A stretch of DNA of 64,000 nt from Coleophoma eucalyptorum (lineage: Eukaryota > Ascomycota > Leotiomycetes > Helotiales > Dermateaceae). The notes under the pieces were generated by a model. The model saw only the letters and a program-made list of their open reading frames with translations, had not been told where the DNA came from and ran no database searches. The stretch spans positions 496,001 through 560,000 of the forward strand of contig JALRME010000018.1 in the NCBI GenBank assembly GCA_026120035.1. The letters are read 5' to 3'. The position numbers and the translations under genes are program-made. The first letter of the stretch is position 1; each line of letters starts with the position of its first letter. Shown one piece after another: positions 11,135 to 22,987 of this stretch.

Positions 11135-12557
11135 ATGGCCCTCGTTGCAGTTCCCGAACCTGCAATCACGGAGAGTGGTCCAACGATTTTAGAACCACCT
11201 CCTGCAGTTGCAATCACTCCGGCAGATCCATGGCCTCGGCCGTACTATATGGAGAATGGCTTACGAAGAGTAGCACCATACCATTTCACGTACACAACTT
11301 ACTGCAAACAAAGATGGAGAGGGAGGGCTCTTTTGGAGATTTATGAGTGTGAGTTCCGGGATCGGCCAGTAGAATACTATGTAAGTTTTTTACCAGGGCC
11401 TCGCAATGGTCAATTTCTTACGAATATAGAAAGATGCAATAGAACGGGGTGTTATTGTCGTCAACGGTAAACAGGTAGCGACAGATCACTTACTCAAGAA
11501 CGGAGATGTCGTTTCTCATACATTGCATCGGCATGAGCCCCCAGTCACTGCTCTCCCCATATCGGTTATCCACGAGGATGAGGACATGATTGTTATCAAT
11601 AAGCCTGCTGGAGTTCCAGTGCACCCAGCAGGACGATACAACTACAACTCTGTGGTTGAAATTATGCGCGCTGAACGAAGTCATCAATTCAACCCACTAC
11701 CTTGCAACCGGCTTGATAGATTGACTAGTGGAATCATGTTTATTGGGAAAAATGCAAAGGCTGCAGAGAACCTCGGCCTGCAGATATCTAGCAGAACGGT
11801 GAGAAAGGAGTATCTTGCGAGGGTAAAAGGGGAGTTTCCTGAGGGCGAAATTGTGTGCGACATGCCTATTCTTCAAATATCACCAAAGTTGGGACTCAAT
11901 CGCGTACGAGCTAATGGAAAAGCTGCACGTACAGTCTTCAAACGGCTTGCCTACTACCCACCGAAGCTGTCTGGTGAATCTCTACCCGTTGGCTCCTCGG
12001 AACCTGAAAAACAAGATGAGAGTCGGCCCTGGAAGCTGAAGGAAGGGTACTCTATCGTCAGATGCCTTCCTGTGACAGGAAGAACGCACCAACTTCGTGT
12101 ACATCTACAGTTTCTGGGGCATCCGATTGGAAATGACCCAATCTATTGCAACCAACGAGTCTGGGGAGCTTCGCTTGGCGCAAACGACGCAGATGCGACG
12201 CAGGATAGTGATGAAGATATTATCACCCGTCTTTCACGGATGGGCAAGTCTGAGGTCGCAGATGCCGTAGCATATCATGACGAGATGGTTGATGAGTACA
12301 ATAAGAAGAAGGCAGAGAAAATGTCTGGAGAGCTCTGCGATGTTTGCCAGACTCCGCTCTACACCGATCCTGGTGAGCAAGAACTCTCTCTATGGCTACA
12401 TAGCCTTCGCTACGAGGATGCGGGGGGTGCCTGGGGTTATGTTAGTCCTCTGCCTGCATGGGCTCTACCTCCAGACGGCGTTGAGGGGCCTACTGAAGTA
12501 GGAGGGATGGATGAATTGGTAGCAGCGGTGAAGGATGAGAACCCAGAGATTGCATAA
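11135..12557 (+). CDS. RluA-family tRNA pseudouridine synthase (Pus8/Pus9-like)
   Basis: Exons 11135-11380 and 11430-12557 give 457 residues. It should isomerise uridine to pseudouridine in RNA; the closest yeast enzymes modify tRNA position 32. The N-terminal part has an S4-like RNA-binding stretch (ERGVIVVNGKQVATDHLLKNGD). The catalytic motif is NRLDRLTSGIMF, with the Asp of RLD as catalytic residue. Later family blocks are INKPAGVPVHP, GRTHQLRVHLQFLGHPIGND and a C-terminal CDVCQTPLYTDP segment with a Cys pair. The Rib2-type deaminase domain is absent, so this is the Pus9-like or standalone form. The ATG at 11135 is the first usable start; the reading frame upstream is basic and Ser/Arg-rich but has no ATG. 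Confidence 0.9.
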
Positions 12558-13960
12558 AGATCTTTCGTCCTATCGTGCCACATGATTCTTTTGCTACGCT
12601 GGCATCTCGGATCCAGCCGGCCTAAAATGTCAATGCACAGAAGTTCTATGGTCTGCTGGCGAATGTTCGATGCCACCATCTCAGCGCTTTCTTTTAAATA
12701 CCAATTGCTAGTACGATAAGGCTCAGTGCGGTCAAGGGTGAGACCACATGGCAGCAAGGATCGAACAAAGTCAACTTCCTTTAGCGGTTGGACATCTAAG
12801 TTGCGGTGTCGAAACGTGGTTCTCCCCCGCCATTCGAATATCTGGTCTTGTCTGGCTTTAAAATGGGCATCTGGCTACTGCTAATGTGTATTCGGCTAGC
12901 CCTCATATCGACCATAGATTTTGTGGCTGACACGCAAGATGAAGGTTATTATTGAAATGTGGAGTGAAAATCATCCCTCAGAGCGGAGCAAGATAGTGCA
13001 GTGCCACCACAGTCCCACCACAGTCCCACTACCCCCGGAAGGTTATTTAACCCCTCCTTCACAAAGACAGCTAGGCCTTCATTGGAAGTTGTGTTGACAC
13101 TGATTTTTGTACTTGCCACATGTCACGACAGCAGTTAGTCTGAACCAGGCTAGGCAAGTTGGACGAACAGTTTTCAAACTGCCACAAGGTTTGGTCTAAA
13201 ACAGCCTTTGTAATCTGCCAAATTACGATTAGGATCCAACCGCGAGAGCATTGTCTGCCCCGTCTCGGCTGCCTTATGATCAGGTCTTTTCTTACCATGG
13301 TTTCACCATCTTGGCTTTCTGAGTATGCCTTTCACCGTCCAGTTCGTACGTTCGCAAGTACGAACCAAGAAGTAGGCTGAAATGCTAGACGAAAAACAAC
13401 GTTAGCTTGCGCAGTGCTTTGGCGATGAAAGACGGACATTTCTTACACACCCTTCGGATCCATAACCCTGCCTCTCCCGGCCGAGGGTGACCCGGTGATC
13501 TGAGCATGATTCTAATGCAGGGAAGAAATAGCACAAAGCATCAGCTTCAAGAGGGCGGGGAGAAAGACTCTGTTCTACCTGTATGCACCCTTATAGGCCA
13601 TATTTTATACTCGGACAGCATCTGAGGGCTTCCAGGAACGCAAGTTCCAATCCCACGCAATTTCTTTCTAGTTATATGGATATCTTCTCAAAAAAGAGTC
13701 ATCTTGCCCCGCGGCATATCATTCATCATTCCATTGGATTTCTCCCTTCATTTGGCTTCGCTTCGCATACACCGAAAGCAAGTACAAGGAACAAGCGATC
13801 CTGCGGCCCTACTCTCGAGCGAGCCTTAGACCGTCCCCAGCAGGGCGCCCAACTTGAGGTATCTACAGGTTCTACTTATCTATTCGAAAGTAGACGAACT
13901 GCCAAGTCGCCCTTTTCATTTTCACTCGGCTGGTTTCTTCTCAACACACAGAATTAGACC
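12558..13960. other. Intergenic, 1.4 kb, mainly upstream region of the bZIP gene
   Basis: Several open frames of 60-124 codons show no family features. A short tandem repeat built on CCACCACAGTC occurs near 13004-13030. The long leader before the bZIP ATG (13961) would fit a regulated transcription-factor gene, but no conserved upstream ORF was recognised. Confidence 0.5.
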
Positions 13961-15692
13961 ATGTCCGACAATAACAGTAATAGCAACAGCAATAATGAGT
14001 CGACATCGGAAGGGGATAACTACAATTCACGTCAACTTGGAGGCAAATCTGCCAAAGCTGGAGCCAAACGTAGAGGTACGGTCTGTTTCTTTGGCCAGCG
14101 TTACTTTATTTTCCAACATGAGGATTGTCCTAACCACAGCGACAGCTTCCCGCGCTGGTACTCGAAGTGTCGCAACATTATCAGAAGCACAACTGGCTCG
14201 GAAACGTGCAAATGATCGCGAGGCGCAACGGTTAATTAGGCGCAGAACAAAGGACCATATTGAGCAGTTAGAGAAGCGCATTGAGGAGCTTTCTGGAGGG
14301 CAAGGGAATGCCAGAGAAGTCGAGGAGCTACGGAGAAGAAATGCTGAATTGGAAACAGAGCTCAGCATGCTCAGAGGTCCTAGGAGTGGTTCGGAAGAGA
14401 GTGTTGTAGGACAAGATGGTAGGCAATTATCTTTCATTCTCGTATTCCTCGTTGGGTCTGACTACAGCATTCTGTGTATTCATGCCGCTCCTTTATATAT
14501 AACTGTATATCAAGATTGATTTCTGGTAAATTTGGCTGACATTTACCTGCTTTGAATAGGCAAGAGTATTAACCCACGCGGTTTGCTCAGAGGACCATCC
14601 GCGCCCACTTCTTATCCGTCATCCTATATTGCGGCAGAAGAATCCATGCCAGCATCTAGATACTCCACTCCAGAGTCTTCTTGGCCACCACGGTCAGCAT
14701 CTTATGGTCACCCCTCAGTCGCGGAATCCTTAGCAGACACATCTTCGAGCAATACCTCTTTTGCCGGTGCATTTCCGTCTCCGAGCATTCTGAACACGGC
14801 AATAGCATCGCCGTTAGGTATGGTGAGCCCAATAGTGCCTCCAACGTCAGATCCAGGTCTTGATATATCAGGTAAGGCAGTATCCTCTCCCATCCGTGGC
14901 AAATCTAATAACAGCTTAGATAAATCATGGCTACCGGATAACGACTCTCGGATGCCAATACCAATTATGTCAGATGCTTCACAGCAAAAGTATGTGAGAC
15001 AAGGACAAGATTTAACACAGTCTTGGGAGCTTCCTATAAAAACGTTTCAGCCAACCGGTCCTGTCGATAATATTATCCTTAGTCTAATTCAGCAACAACG
15101 AAACAAAATCTACAGCGGCAGCGACGTGGTATCAACAATCGGCCCCTATCAGCCAAGCATGAATGCTATCTTATATCCCGACCAAACAGCTACTACGCAC
15201 CATGTTTCAACCATCCTGTCTAACCTTCTCAAAAATACGGCGCTTCAAAGAATCGCGGAGAGAGCTGCGGCCTTATTTTTCCTGTATCGTGTTGTGCAGT
15301 GGCAGATATACCCCACCAAATCTACTTACGATCAACTCCTTGACTGGCAAATTCCTCGCACAACTCAAATCATCACTCCACATCCCGCATGGGTTGACTT
15401 TATTGCTTGGCCCAAACTTAGGGACGAAGTCATTTGTAATCTAACTACATATGCTACGGACGATTTCCAACACCTTTACACCAGTAGTTTGAATATAAAT
15501 TGGCATTGGAGAGATACAGATGCCTTTCTTATTGAAAATAACGGACGAGTTGTGCTAAGCATGGAATTTGAGAACCACGTCAGTAACCTAGCGAATTGGA
15601 GTCTTGATGCACCTTTCGCAAGAAGATACCCGGAGCTGGAGCGGCTTTGCAGATTTACAGATAGTGGGCCAGGAGGACAGAGATATGTGTGA
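13961..15692 (+). CDS. bZIP transcription factor with DUF3425-type C-terminal domain
   Basis: Exons 13961-14075, 14140-14418 and 14560-15692 give 508 residues. After a short Ser/Asn-rich N-terminus, residues about 57-112 form the bZIP: a basic region KRANDREAQRLIRRRTKDHI (the N-x-x-E-A-Q-R pattern of fungal members) followed by a heptad region rich in Glu and Leu. A Ser/Pro-rich linker leads to a conserved C-terminal domain (about 320-505) with NIILSLIQQQR, LYRVVQWQIYPTKSTYDQL, PAWVDFIAWP and a final block with NINWHWRDTDAFL. DUF3425 is frequent in Pezizomycotina bZIPs of largely unknown function, some linked to secondary metabolism or stress. Nuclear. The 141-bp second intron is longer than its neighbours. 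Targets unknown; it lies 3 kb from the metabolic group upstream. Confidence 0.9.
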
Positions 15693-16076
15693 AGAGAGGA
15701 ACAATTGGTTCAAGACAAGATTTGTGTTTGTAGAGAAGCGAATCTATGCTGTACCACTAGAACCAATCACGAACCCGTATCTAGAAATTTTTGATGACAA
15801 TACATTGTTCTTCAGAAGTCATCTTGTAAAAATTCGCTGCTTTCGGAGTCCTTATCTGATACATGTTGCTGAAGGTTTAAAATCTGGTAATATAAGGTAG
15901 AGCCCGCCTCCGCGCTCTCGATCGGATATCATGTAACCAGGAGTGACTGACACCTTTGACCCCACTTACTGGGATGCGGTATATCACGTGTGCTGGTGAC
16001 ACGAGCAACTTCTCGCGAACGCGTTCATCTCGGCAACACAAAGACCCCGCGTTTCAGCGAACATGAGACAGTCGCA
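15693..16076. other. Intergenic between bZIP and SNF2 genes
   Basis: Holds the bZIP 3' UTR and the SNF2 promoter. The region around 15985-15995 carries TATCACGTG, an E-box-like CACGTG core. No gene. Confidence 0.5.
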
Positions 16077-19000
16077 ATGTCGCACATAAGAAGCGCGGAG
16101 AGTTATGGGCAAGAGGAAACAACAGATGAAGATGATCTCAAGGCTAGACATGGAGGAGGGCGAGGGTTTATTACCACTACCACAGACGAGTATATCAAAA
16201 GTGCGCAAAATTTGGCATACTCACTTCCATGCCTGCTAAGACTGTGCCAGATGTTACAGGCGCGCATTCCAGCGAAGCCACAGACTCTGATCTCGAGTCC
16301 ATGGGCGAGCAACTCGCCACTACTGATGGTAAGTTGGTCTACAGTACTGAAAATGATTATCAGGCAAGCGATCATGAGCATGATGATGGCACCGTTGTCG
16401 ATGTCAAAGACATAAATTTTCGGGGCCGTGACAAAGGAAAGCGGAAAGCCGGTGTAAAAATTGAGTTCTCAGATGACGATGGCAATACATATGAAAACTT
16501 CAAAAATCGAAAAGCTTTGAAGCGAAAGAAAACAGCAGTCTTGAAGAAGAAACTCAACACAAAGCTTAAGGCAGCAAAAAACATTTCGGCACAAGGAGAA
16601 AGCTCGAAGAATATAGCACCTGCCTCAAGAGATGACGAGGATTATGACTTAATTGAAGATGACTTGCCAGAATACATACAAGAGCGAAGGAAGGAATTCG
16701 ATACACGCTACTTAAAACTGCAAGCTGGCGGCCTCCGACTTCCTCCAAGTTACGACGATATGGACTTCTCAGAAGATGAGAAGATTGCAGAAATTGAGGA
16801 GAGGCCTATCTTTCCGGAAAGCGTAAGACCTTCACGCCCGTATGAAGATATCGAATTGCCATTATCTTTGGGGGTCATTCCAGCATCAATTGCTCGATAC
16901 TTGCGAGACTATCAAATTAAGGGTGTAGAGTTTATGCACGAGCTTTTTGTGTACCAGCGAGGAGGTATTTTAGGCGATGATATGGGTTTGGGAAAGACGG
17001 TTCAAGTTGCTGCATTTCTTACAGCTGTTTTCGGAAAGACTGGGGATATAAGGGACTGGAAGCGGATGAGGAAGATGCGCAGAGCAACTCCTCCTCGTTG
17101 GTATCCTAGAGTTATGGTCATCTGCCCTGGGTCGCTTATTGCAAATTGGATGGCAGAGCTAGGACGCTGGGGCTGGTGGCATGTTGAAGCATTCCATGGG
17201 GACAAAAAAGACGCAGTCTATGAATCAGCCCAATCTGGCCGGCTGGAGATTATGGTAACCACCTACACAACCTATAAACTACACAAAGACCGGCTTAATT
17301 TGATCGCTTGGGATTGTGTAGTTGCTGATGAATGCCACCAACTCAAGGAAAGGAATTCTGAAATCACTCAGGCAATGAACGACATTAACGCTTTATCCCG
17401 AGTTGGGCTTACCGGCACAGCAATTCAGAACAAGTATGAAGAATTATGGACTCTGTTAAATTGGACCAACCCAGGTCGGTTTGGACCAATATCAACCTGG
17501 AAATCCAGTATCAGTGACCCACTTCGCATAGGTCAATCGTAAGTTCAAACTTCTAGGATATTTGATTTCTTGCTAAAGTAGAGCAGGCATGATGCTACAA
17601 ATTACCAGCTCAAAAGAGCTAGAGAAACTGCAGAGAAATTGGTAAAGAATCTATTACCACAGTTCTTTCTTCGTCGAATGAAAACTCTCATCGCGCACCA
17701 GTTGCCTAAGAAGACAGATCGAGTGGTATTTTGCCCATTAACTGAGATACAAAGAGATGCATACATGCGATACTTGGACAGCGAGCTTATAGAATGCGTC
17801 AAGTACTCTGCTGACCCGTGTGAGTGTGACTCGGGGAAGAAAAGAGGACATTGTTGTTATGTCACAATTCCTGGCACGAATACCAAGTGGCAGGTGAGAG
17901 AGTTGCCCTTGCCTTGATATACATACTGATATCACTCAGGCTCTTGTATTCCCGGCGATTACTACACTACAGAAGCTCTCAAACCACTTGGCACTGCTGC
18001 TGCCAAACACTTCTGATCCCCAAGATAAGCAGGCACGGGACCTCGAAAATCTGAAGGAGATGCTTCCCCATGACTGGCGAAGGCTGTACGAGAACAGAGA
18101 TTCATTGCTCAATCTCGCGAATCCCAAATTCTGCGGCAAGGTATGATTTCAGGATACTTTTGTAATTATGGCTAACACAGTATCAGTGGGCAATACTCAA
18201 AAAGCTTCTAACATTCTGGCATGGCAATGGAGACAAAGTCCTCATCTTTTCACACAGCGTCAAGCTATTAAGAATGCTCGAGATCATGTTCCGAAATACC
18301 AGTTACAACGTCAGTTTTCTCTCTGGGGAGCTATCTTATGAAGAACGACAAAGAGTTGTCGACGACTTCAATTCAGACCCAAACCAATTTGTCTTTCTGA
18401 TTTCTACCAAGGCTGGAGGTATAACTTCCATGAAGGCCCGTCTTCTTATTCTGTCATCTACTAACAAGTATATAGGCGTGGGCCTAAACATCACGAGCGC
18501 CAATAAGGTTGTTATCATGGATCCGAACTGGAATCCTAGCTATGACTTACAAGCTCAAGATCGGGCGTATCGTATTGGGCAACTAAGAGATGTTGAAGTC
18601 TTTCGCCTAATATCAGTAGGTACCGTGGAAGAGACAGTCTATGCACGACAAATATACAAGCAGCAGCAGGCCAACATTGGCTATAGCGCATCTCTTGAGA
18701 GGCGTTACTTCAAAGGCGTCCAAAATGCCAAAGACCAGCAGGGGGAGATCTTCGGATTACGGAATCTACTAACGTTTCATGACGACGACATACTACTCCA
18801 AGAGATCATCAACAAAACTAATATTGCAGAAGCCAAAGCTGGCGTCAGGATGGCAGACGTCGACATAGACGATATGCTTGAAGACGATGACAATCCTTTG
18901 AGGGTAGACGATGATGATGGGAACGGTGCTATGAGCCAACTTGCAGCTTTCCTTGGGGAGGTTGATGATAAGAAAAAGGGAGCGAAGAGTCGACCTAAGC

Positions 19001-19431
19001 AAAGCAACCCTATACAAGCCATCTTGGCATCAGCTGGAGTTCAATACACGCATGAGAATTCTGAAGTCGTTGGTTCCTCGAAGGTTGAGGCCCAGCTCAG
19101 TCGTCGAGCGGAAGAGGCTGGCAATGACATTGGCCTTGGAGATGAACGTCTTTTCACCGAAAGCCAATCTGAAATTGGTGGGATTCAGTATATCTATCAC
19201 CCACCTGAAGAGGTCATGATGAGGCAATTTTGTAGTATGGCTAAAATGTTTGGCTTTGCCAGCGCAACAGAGTTCGCCCTCGTAGTTGAAGGGTGGACGC
19301 AGAAGCAAAGGACGGATTGCCTCAACAGGTTCTATCAGAGGAGGATCCAGCAGTGCTTGAAACTAAATATGGATGAAACAATTAAAGATGGTGCTCTTGA
19401 TATTGAGCGGGAGAGCGATGATGAATTATGA
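16077..19431 (+). CDS. SNF2-family DNA translocase, ERCC6L2/Rad26-like
   Basis: Exons 16077-16200, 16260-17538, 17587-17893, 17940-18140, 18187-18418 and 18476-19431 give 1032 residues. The order is an acidic and basic N-terminus, a SNF2 ATPase with Walker A GDDMGLGKT (about 280-288), the DECH box in VADECHQLKE, GLTGTAIQNKYEELW, and a helicase C half with STKAGGVGLNITSANKVV and DRAYRIGQ. Downstream lies a segment GVQYTHENSEVVGSSK, which resembles the conserved C-terminal region of animal ERCC6L2. The family acts in DNA repair and chromatin. Start: the ATG at 16077 has a purine at -3 and splices in frame over a 59-bp intron; the ATG at 16229 in the second frame has weak context and would give 1001 residues. 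The N-terminal exon is therefore less certain than the rest. Confidence 0.88.
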
Positions 19432-19841
19432 GTAATTATTAGAAGTCTTGCTCCCGATGATACCCCTAAGGTAGCATATAGAATACTTACACGAGGTCAT
19501 TTGTGACACCGCTTTATGAATCAATTTTTCTTTTCTAATCAGCCAGATTGACACATACTTGAACAGGCCTATCTCACGGCTTCGATAGGCAAACATAATG
19601 TTGAGTTCCATTATTGAAAAGGTTCAGACGCTGCGATATGGTATATTAACCTGGTACAAATTTACGAAGTCGGTACGAATACGAGTCCTTTAGGAAATGT
19701 GCTTGCTTAATGCTACACCCCACCTTTTTTAGCCCCGCCATGTACCTCAGTACCTCAATACCTACCTCGTTCAAAGCTTCAGGAAACTCCGAGCTCAGTA
19801 TCACCCTCCGATCAGTAACATTCAATCAAATTAAAGCTACC
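19432..19841. other. Intergenic between SNF2 and oxidoreductase genes
   Basis: 3' UTR and promoter sequence; no gene recognised. Confidence 0.5.
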
Positions 19842-21079
19842 ATGTCTATTGGTATCGCCATCATAGGAAGTGGCATCTTTGCCCAAGAGGAGCACCTGTG
19901 TGTTAAAAGCTCCTGATTCCCCTCTGCTAACCCCGCGCTTGTTGCAAACTGCCTTGTCATTACACTAACTAGAACCAAAGCTAATTTCTGACCTGCCTAA
20001 TAGCCCTGCTGTGCTCGCAAGCCCGAATCTCACCCTCAAGGCAATTTTCTCTCGATCACTTGTATCCGCACAATCACTATGCTCAGCAGTACCTAGTGGC
20101 TCGACAGCTTCCGTTCCTGACCTTTACTCCGAAGACTCTGGCGCAGGCAAGACCTATCACGACCTCCTTCTCCGCGATGATATCCAAGCGGTAATCCTGG
20201 CGCTGCCAATTCTGTCGCAGCCTGGATATATTGAGGCCGCCTTGATCGCGGGCAAGCACGTTCTCTCAGAAAAGCCCATAGCGGCAGATCTCGCTCGGGC
20301 CAAGAGCCTATTGGACTTTTATAGAGGGGGTAGTGGCAAAGCAGGGGCGACTTGGAGTATCGCTGAGAATTTTCGCTATCTGGAGAGCTTTGAGTTCGCC
20401 AGACAGGAGTGTAGAAGGTTAGGACGAGTATTGGGTTTCAGGGTCAAGGTATTTGGCAATGTGAAGGTGGGCGATAAATATTTTGGTAGGTGTCGTTCCT
20501 TTTCCGTTCATGAACTCATATGAAAGCCCATTGAAAACTAATAACAATGCAGAAACGGCATGGCGAAAGAAGCCTGAGTACCAAGGAGGCTTCCTTCTTG
20601 ACGGAGGTGTTCATTTCGTGGCTGGCACACGCCTTCTCCTTGGAGATGAGTCTAAGCCAGTCGCCCTATCTGCTTTTACTACTTTACTCAGAGAGCATCT
20701 CCCACCGGTTGATACAGTGAACTCCATCTGGCAGACATCTTCCGGCGTGTCGGGGACTTTTTCTGTCTCGTTTGGAACAACACTTTCTGGAAGCGAGTAT
20801 GTTGTTGCATGTGAAAACGGAAGTGTAGCGGTTCGAAGGAGCACTATTACTGTAACCGAGGGCCTTGAGAAGGATGGGAAAAACACAGTGACATCATTTG
20901 ATTCAGAGGGCAGTGGGGTCAAACAAGAGGTGAAGGCTTGGGCAGAGGCCTTGGTCAAGGGCACTACCAACGAAGGACAGAGCCCCGAACAGGCGATGGC
21001 AGATTTGGAGATCTTGGAGAGCATGCTCAAGAGTGGCGAAGCGGCAGGCAAGGTCGTGGAGCTAAAGCTTCAAGTATGA
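19842..21079 (+). CDS. Gfo/Idh/MocA-family NAD(P)-dependent oxidoreductase
   Basis: Exons 19842-19897, 20004-20485 and 20553-21079 give 354 residues. The Rossmann start is MSIGIAIIGSGIFAQEEHL, with the first intron (106 bp) just after it. The conserved Lys motif of the family is SEKPIAAD, and NFRYLESFEFAR is the usual block after it. The C-terminal substrate half includes YQGGFLLDGGVHFV, a motif typical of dimeric dihydrodiol dehydrogenase-like members. These enzymes oxidise or reduce sugars, inositols or diols with NAD(P). No signal peptide. Substrate not predictable. It stands alone beside an AT-rich region to its right. Confidence 0.88.
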
Positions 21080-22179
21080 AAGCAATCAATACATGCAATT
21101 GCATGATAGTTGTCAAAACGCTATATATCATGGATTGGCCACTCAGTGGCCACAAAATACCAGATTCGATTGCTACAAAATTCGGCCATATGTCACTCAG
21201 GTCAATATCAATATTGGTTATGCAACTGGAAATATTTCTCTACAAAAGGCATCTTAAGATGTGACAAGTTGGTCAACTTAGTTCGCCAGGCCCCGCTCGA
21301 ACAGATGGACCGCGCGATTGTCACTCCCAGTACAGCTATGGCGGCGAACAACTCCGATGGCGTTCCCATGATTTGCCATGCACCTTTCTCGATATCATTT
21401 ACTTATACAGAAATTCAGACATAGCGGCACGCTCGCTGCCATACTCGGTGATCTCATCGCTGGTAACATGATTGCTCTAGCATGCAGCTCATAATATTCT
21501 CTTAATTTAAATATTACAGTTTGGCACTCCACAGATAATTGGTTTTTCGAGATAGTAGCAACCATATGAACCAGTACCCTCCACCTGACAATTCGACTTA
21601 TTTTATTAAGTATATATCTGTTGGAATATCGTTATATCACCTACACGTGATCACAACATTATCATACGGTGTATATGTAGGGGTATATCACAAAACCCCT
21701 ACATATACATATATTTGGAATATCGATGTACCATACGTATGTGCATATACGTGCAAGGAGGCAATCACATGTACAGTACTACGTATCGCAGGGAGGTTGG
21801 ATCAATACCCTATGGGGGTACTTATACGACCTCCATAACGCTCACTTATAAGAATCATCTATGTTTTACCTTACCATTTTGACCTGTCTATTACAGTTGA
21901 AATAAGAGGTATATAGATCAACCAACAATATCACTTGCGGTCGTGGGAGTGAAAAAAACAAAAATCGAGGGCAAATCATTTATACACATGGTCGGCTCTG
22001 CTCTGCATAAGTTATACATTGCATAAGTTTTACACCGCATATGTTTAGCCTCAATATAGCATATCCACTATGTAGTCCCCCCTTTTCCTCACCAACTGCC
22101 AAAAAGAAAAATAATCAAAAAGCTACCCTGAATTTACTCTTCAAGAGGAAGACCAAAAAGGCAAAAAGATAGTTTGATG
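21080..22179. other. AT-rich intergenic, 1.1 kb, with a long hairpin
   Basis: No gene seen. It marks the start of an AT-rich, gene-poor block that continues to about 26.6 kb. A 15-bp perfect inverted repeat lies at 21670-21709. Confidence 0.6.
21670..21709. repeat. Perfect 15-bp inverted repeat with 10-base loop
   Basis: Arms TGTATATGTAGGGGT (21670-21684) and ACCCCTACATATACA (21695-21709) are exact reverse complements. The near-identical word TTGGAATATCG occurs on both sides (about 21620 and 21715), and the palindrome CATACGTATG follows at about 21732. Confidence 0.9.
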
Positions 22180-22266
22180 TCTCTCAGGCGCGAGTCGAAC
22201 GCGCGACATTCGGATTACTATAGACAGTTACAGTCCGACGCCATAAACCAACTAGACGCTTGAATG
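22180..22266 (-). tRNA. Degenerate tRNA-Tyr(GTA)-like gene with intron, probable tRNA pseudogene
   Basis: On the minus strand the T arm (GCGCG/CGCGC around TTCGACT), the anticodon arm (TCGGA/TCCGA around CTGTAA) and a short intron after A37 are intact and specify anticodon GTA. The acceptor 3' strand CTGAGAG needs CTCTCAG at the 5' end, but CATTCAA is present, and the universal U8 is missing. A T5 terminator lies at 22163-22167. The arms identify the isotype; the broken acceptor suggests it is dead or marginal. Confidence 0.6.
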
Positions 22267-22901
22267 ATGTTAGAAACTGATTCACATGTGAACATATGAT
22301 GGTGTGTACTTACACCGAGAGTTTGATCTGTTTGTTGGAACGAAAGCGCTTATTTAATTATCTAAAGCATATGCATAGGAAATTGAAATTGTAAAAATAT
22401 TTTCTGTTCTTAACGCTCGGTTAGGACCCGATAAGGAGGCGAGGTAAGTTACGCGATATATGGCCGAAGCTCCACATGGGTAGGCGCACGCACACATTTG
22501 AGGGATTCTAGAAGTGGAAATTTTCAATTTTTCAAGCCAAAAGTCATGAAAGGTAACCATAAAAGGATTTGGGGGGGAATGAAAGAGGCGATGTTTGCTT
22601 GTTACAGAATGCAAAAAGAAACACAATAGGCTTGTCTGCTAAACTGGAACAACATGATCCAGAAATGTGCAACTTAATCAGTTGAAGAAATCCGCAAGAA
22701 AAAAATGCGTCAAGCAACTAAGCTCAAGCATAACTATTAAAAGATTTCCTCTTTCTTGAATTCCAACACAGACTCTCTTGTGGGTTGCAATCTAGTTGAG
22801 AATGGCGTCAATTGTTAGAAAAGTATATTATTTCGACAAAAGTGCAAAAAAGTAATTGGCAACCAAGCTTAAGCTTGGGGTCCTGAATATCAGAGCCTTT
22901 T
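22267..22901. other. AT-rich spacer between two tRNA loci
   Basis: No gene recognised. Confidence 0.6.
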
Positions 22902-22987
22902 CTCTCTGACGGGGAGTCGAACCCCGATCTCCCGCGACTTGCAATGTGATTGACAAGCGGAAATCATGACCGTTAGACCATCAAAGA
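22902..22987 (-). tRNA. tRNA-Asp(GTC) with 14-nt intron
   Basis: Minus strand: acceptor TCTTTGA pairs with TCAGAGA (one G-U), discriminator G at 22902. The anticodon stem TCCGC/GCGGG holds loop TTGTCA, anticodon GTC. The T arm is GGGGT/ACCCC type with TTCGACT. An intron of 14 nt (22937-22950) follows A37, the canonical position. All arms pair. Confidence 0.88.

Noticed and set aside
16329..16363. GTAAGT donor followed by a CAG acceptor within the SNF2 gene
   Set aside because: The gap would be only 35 bases, too short for a fungal intron, and removing it would break the frame.
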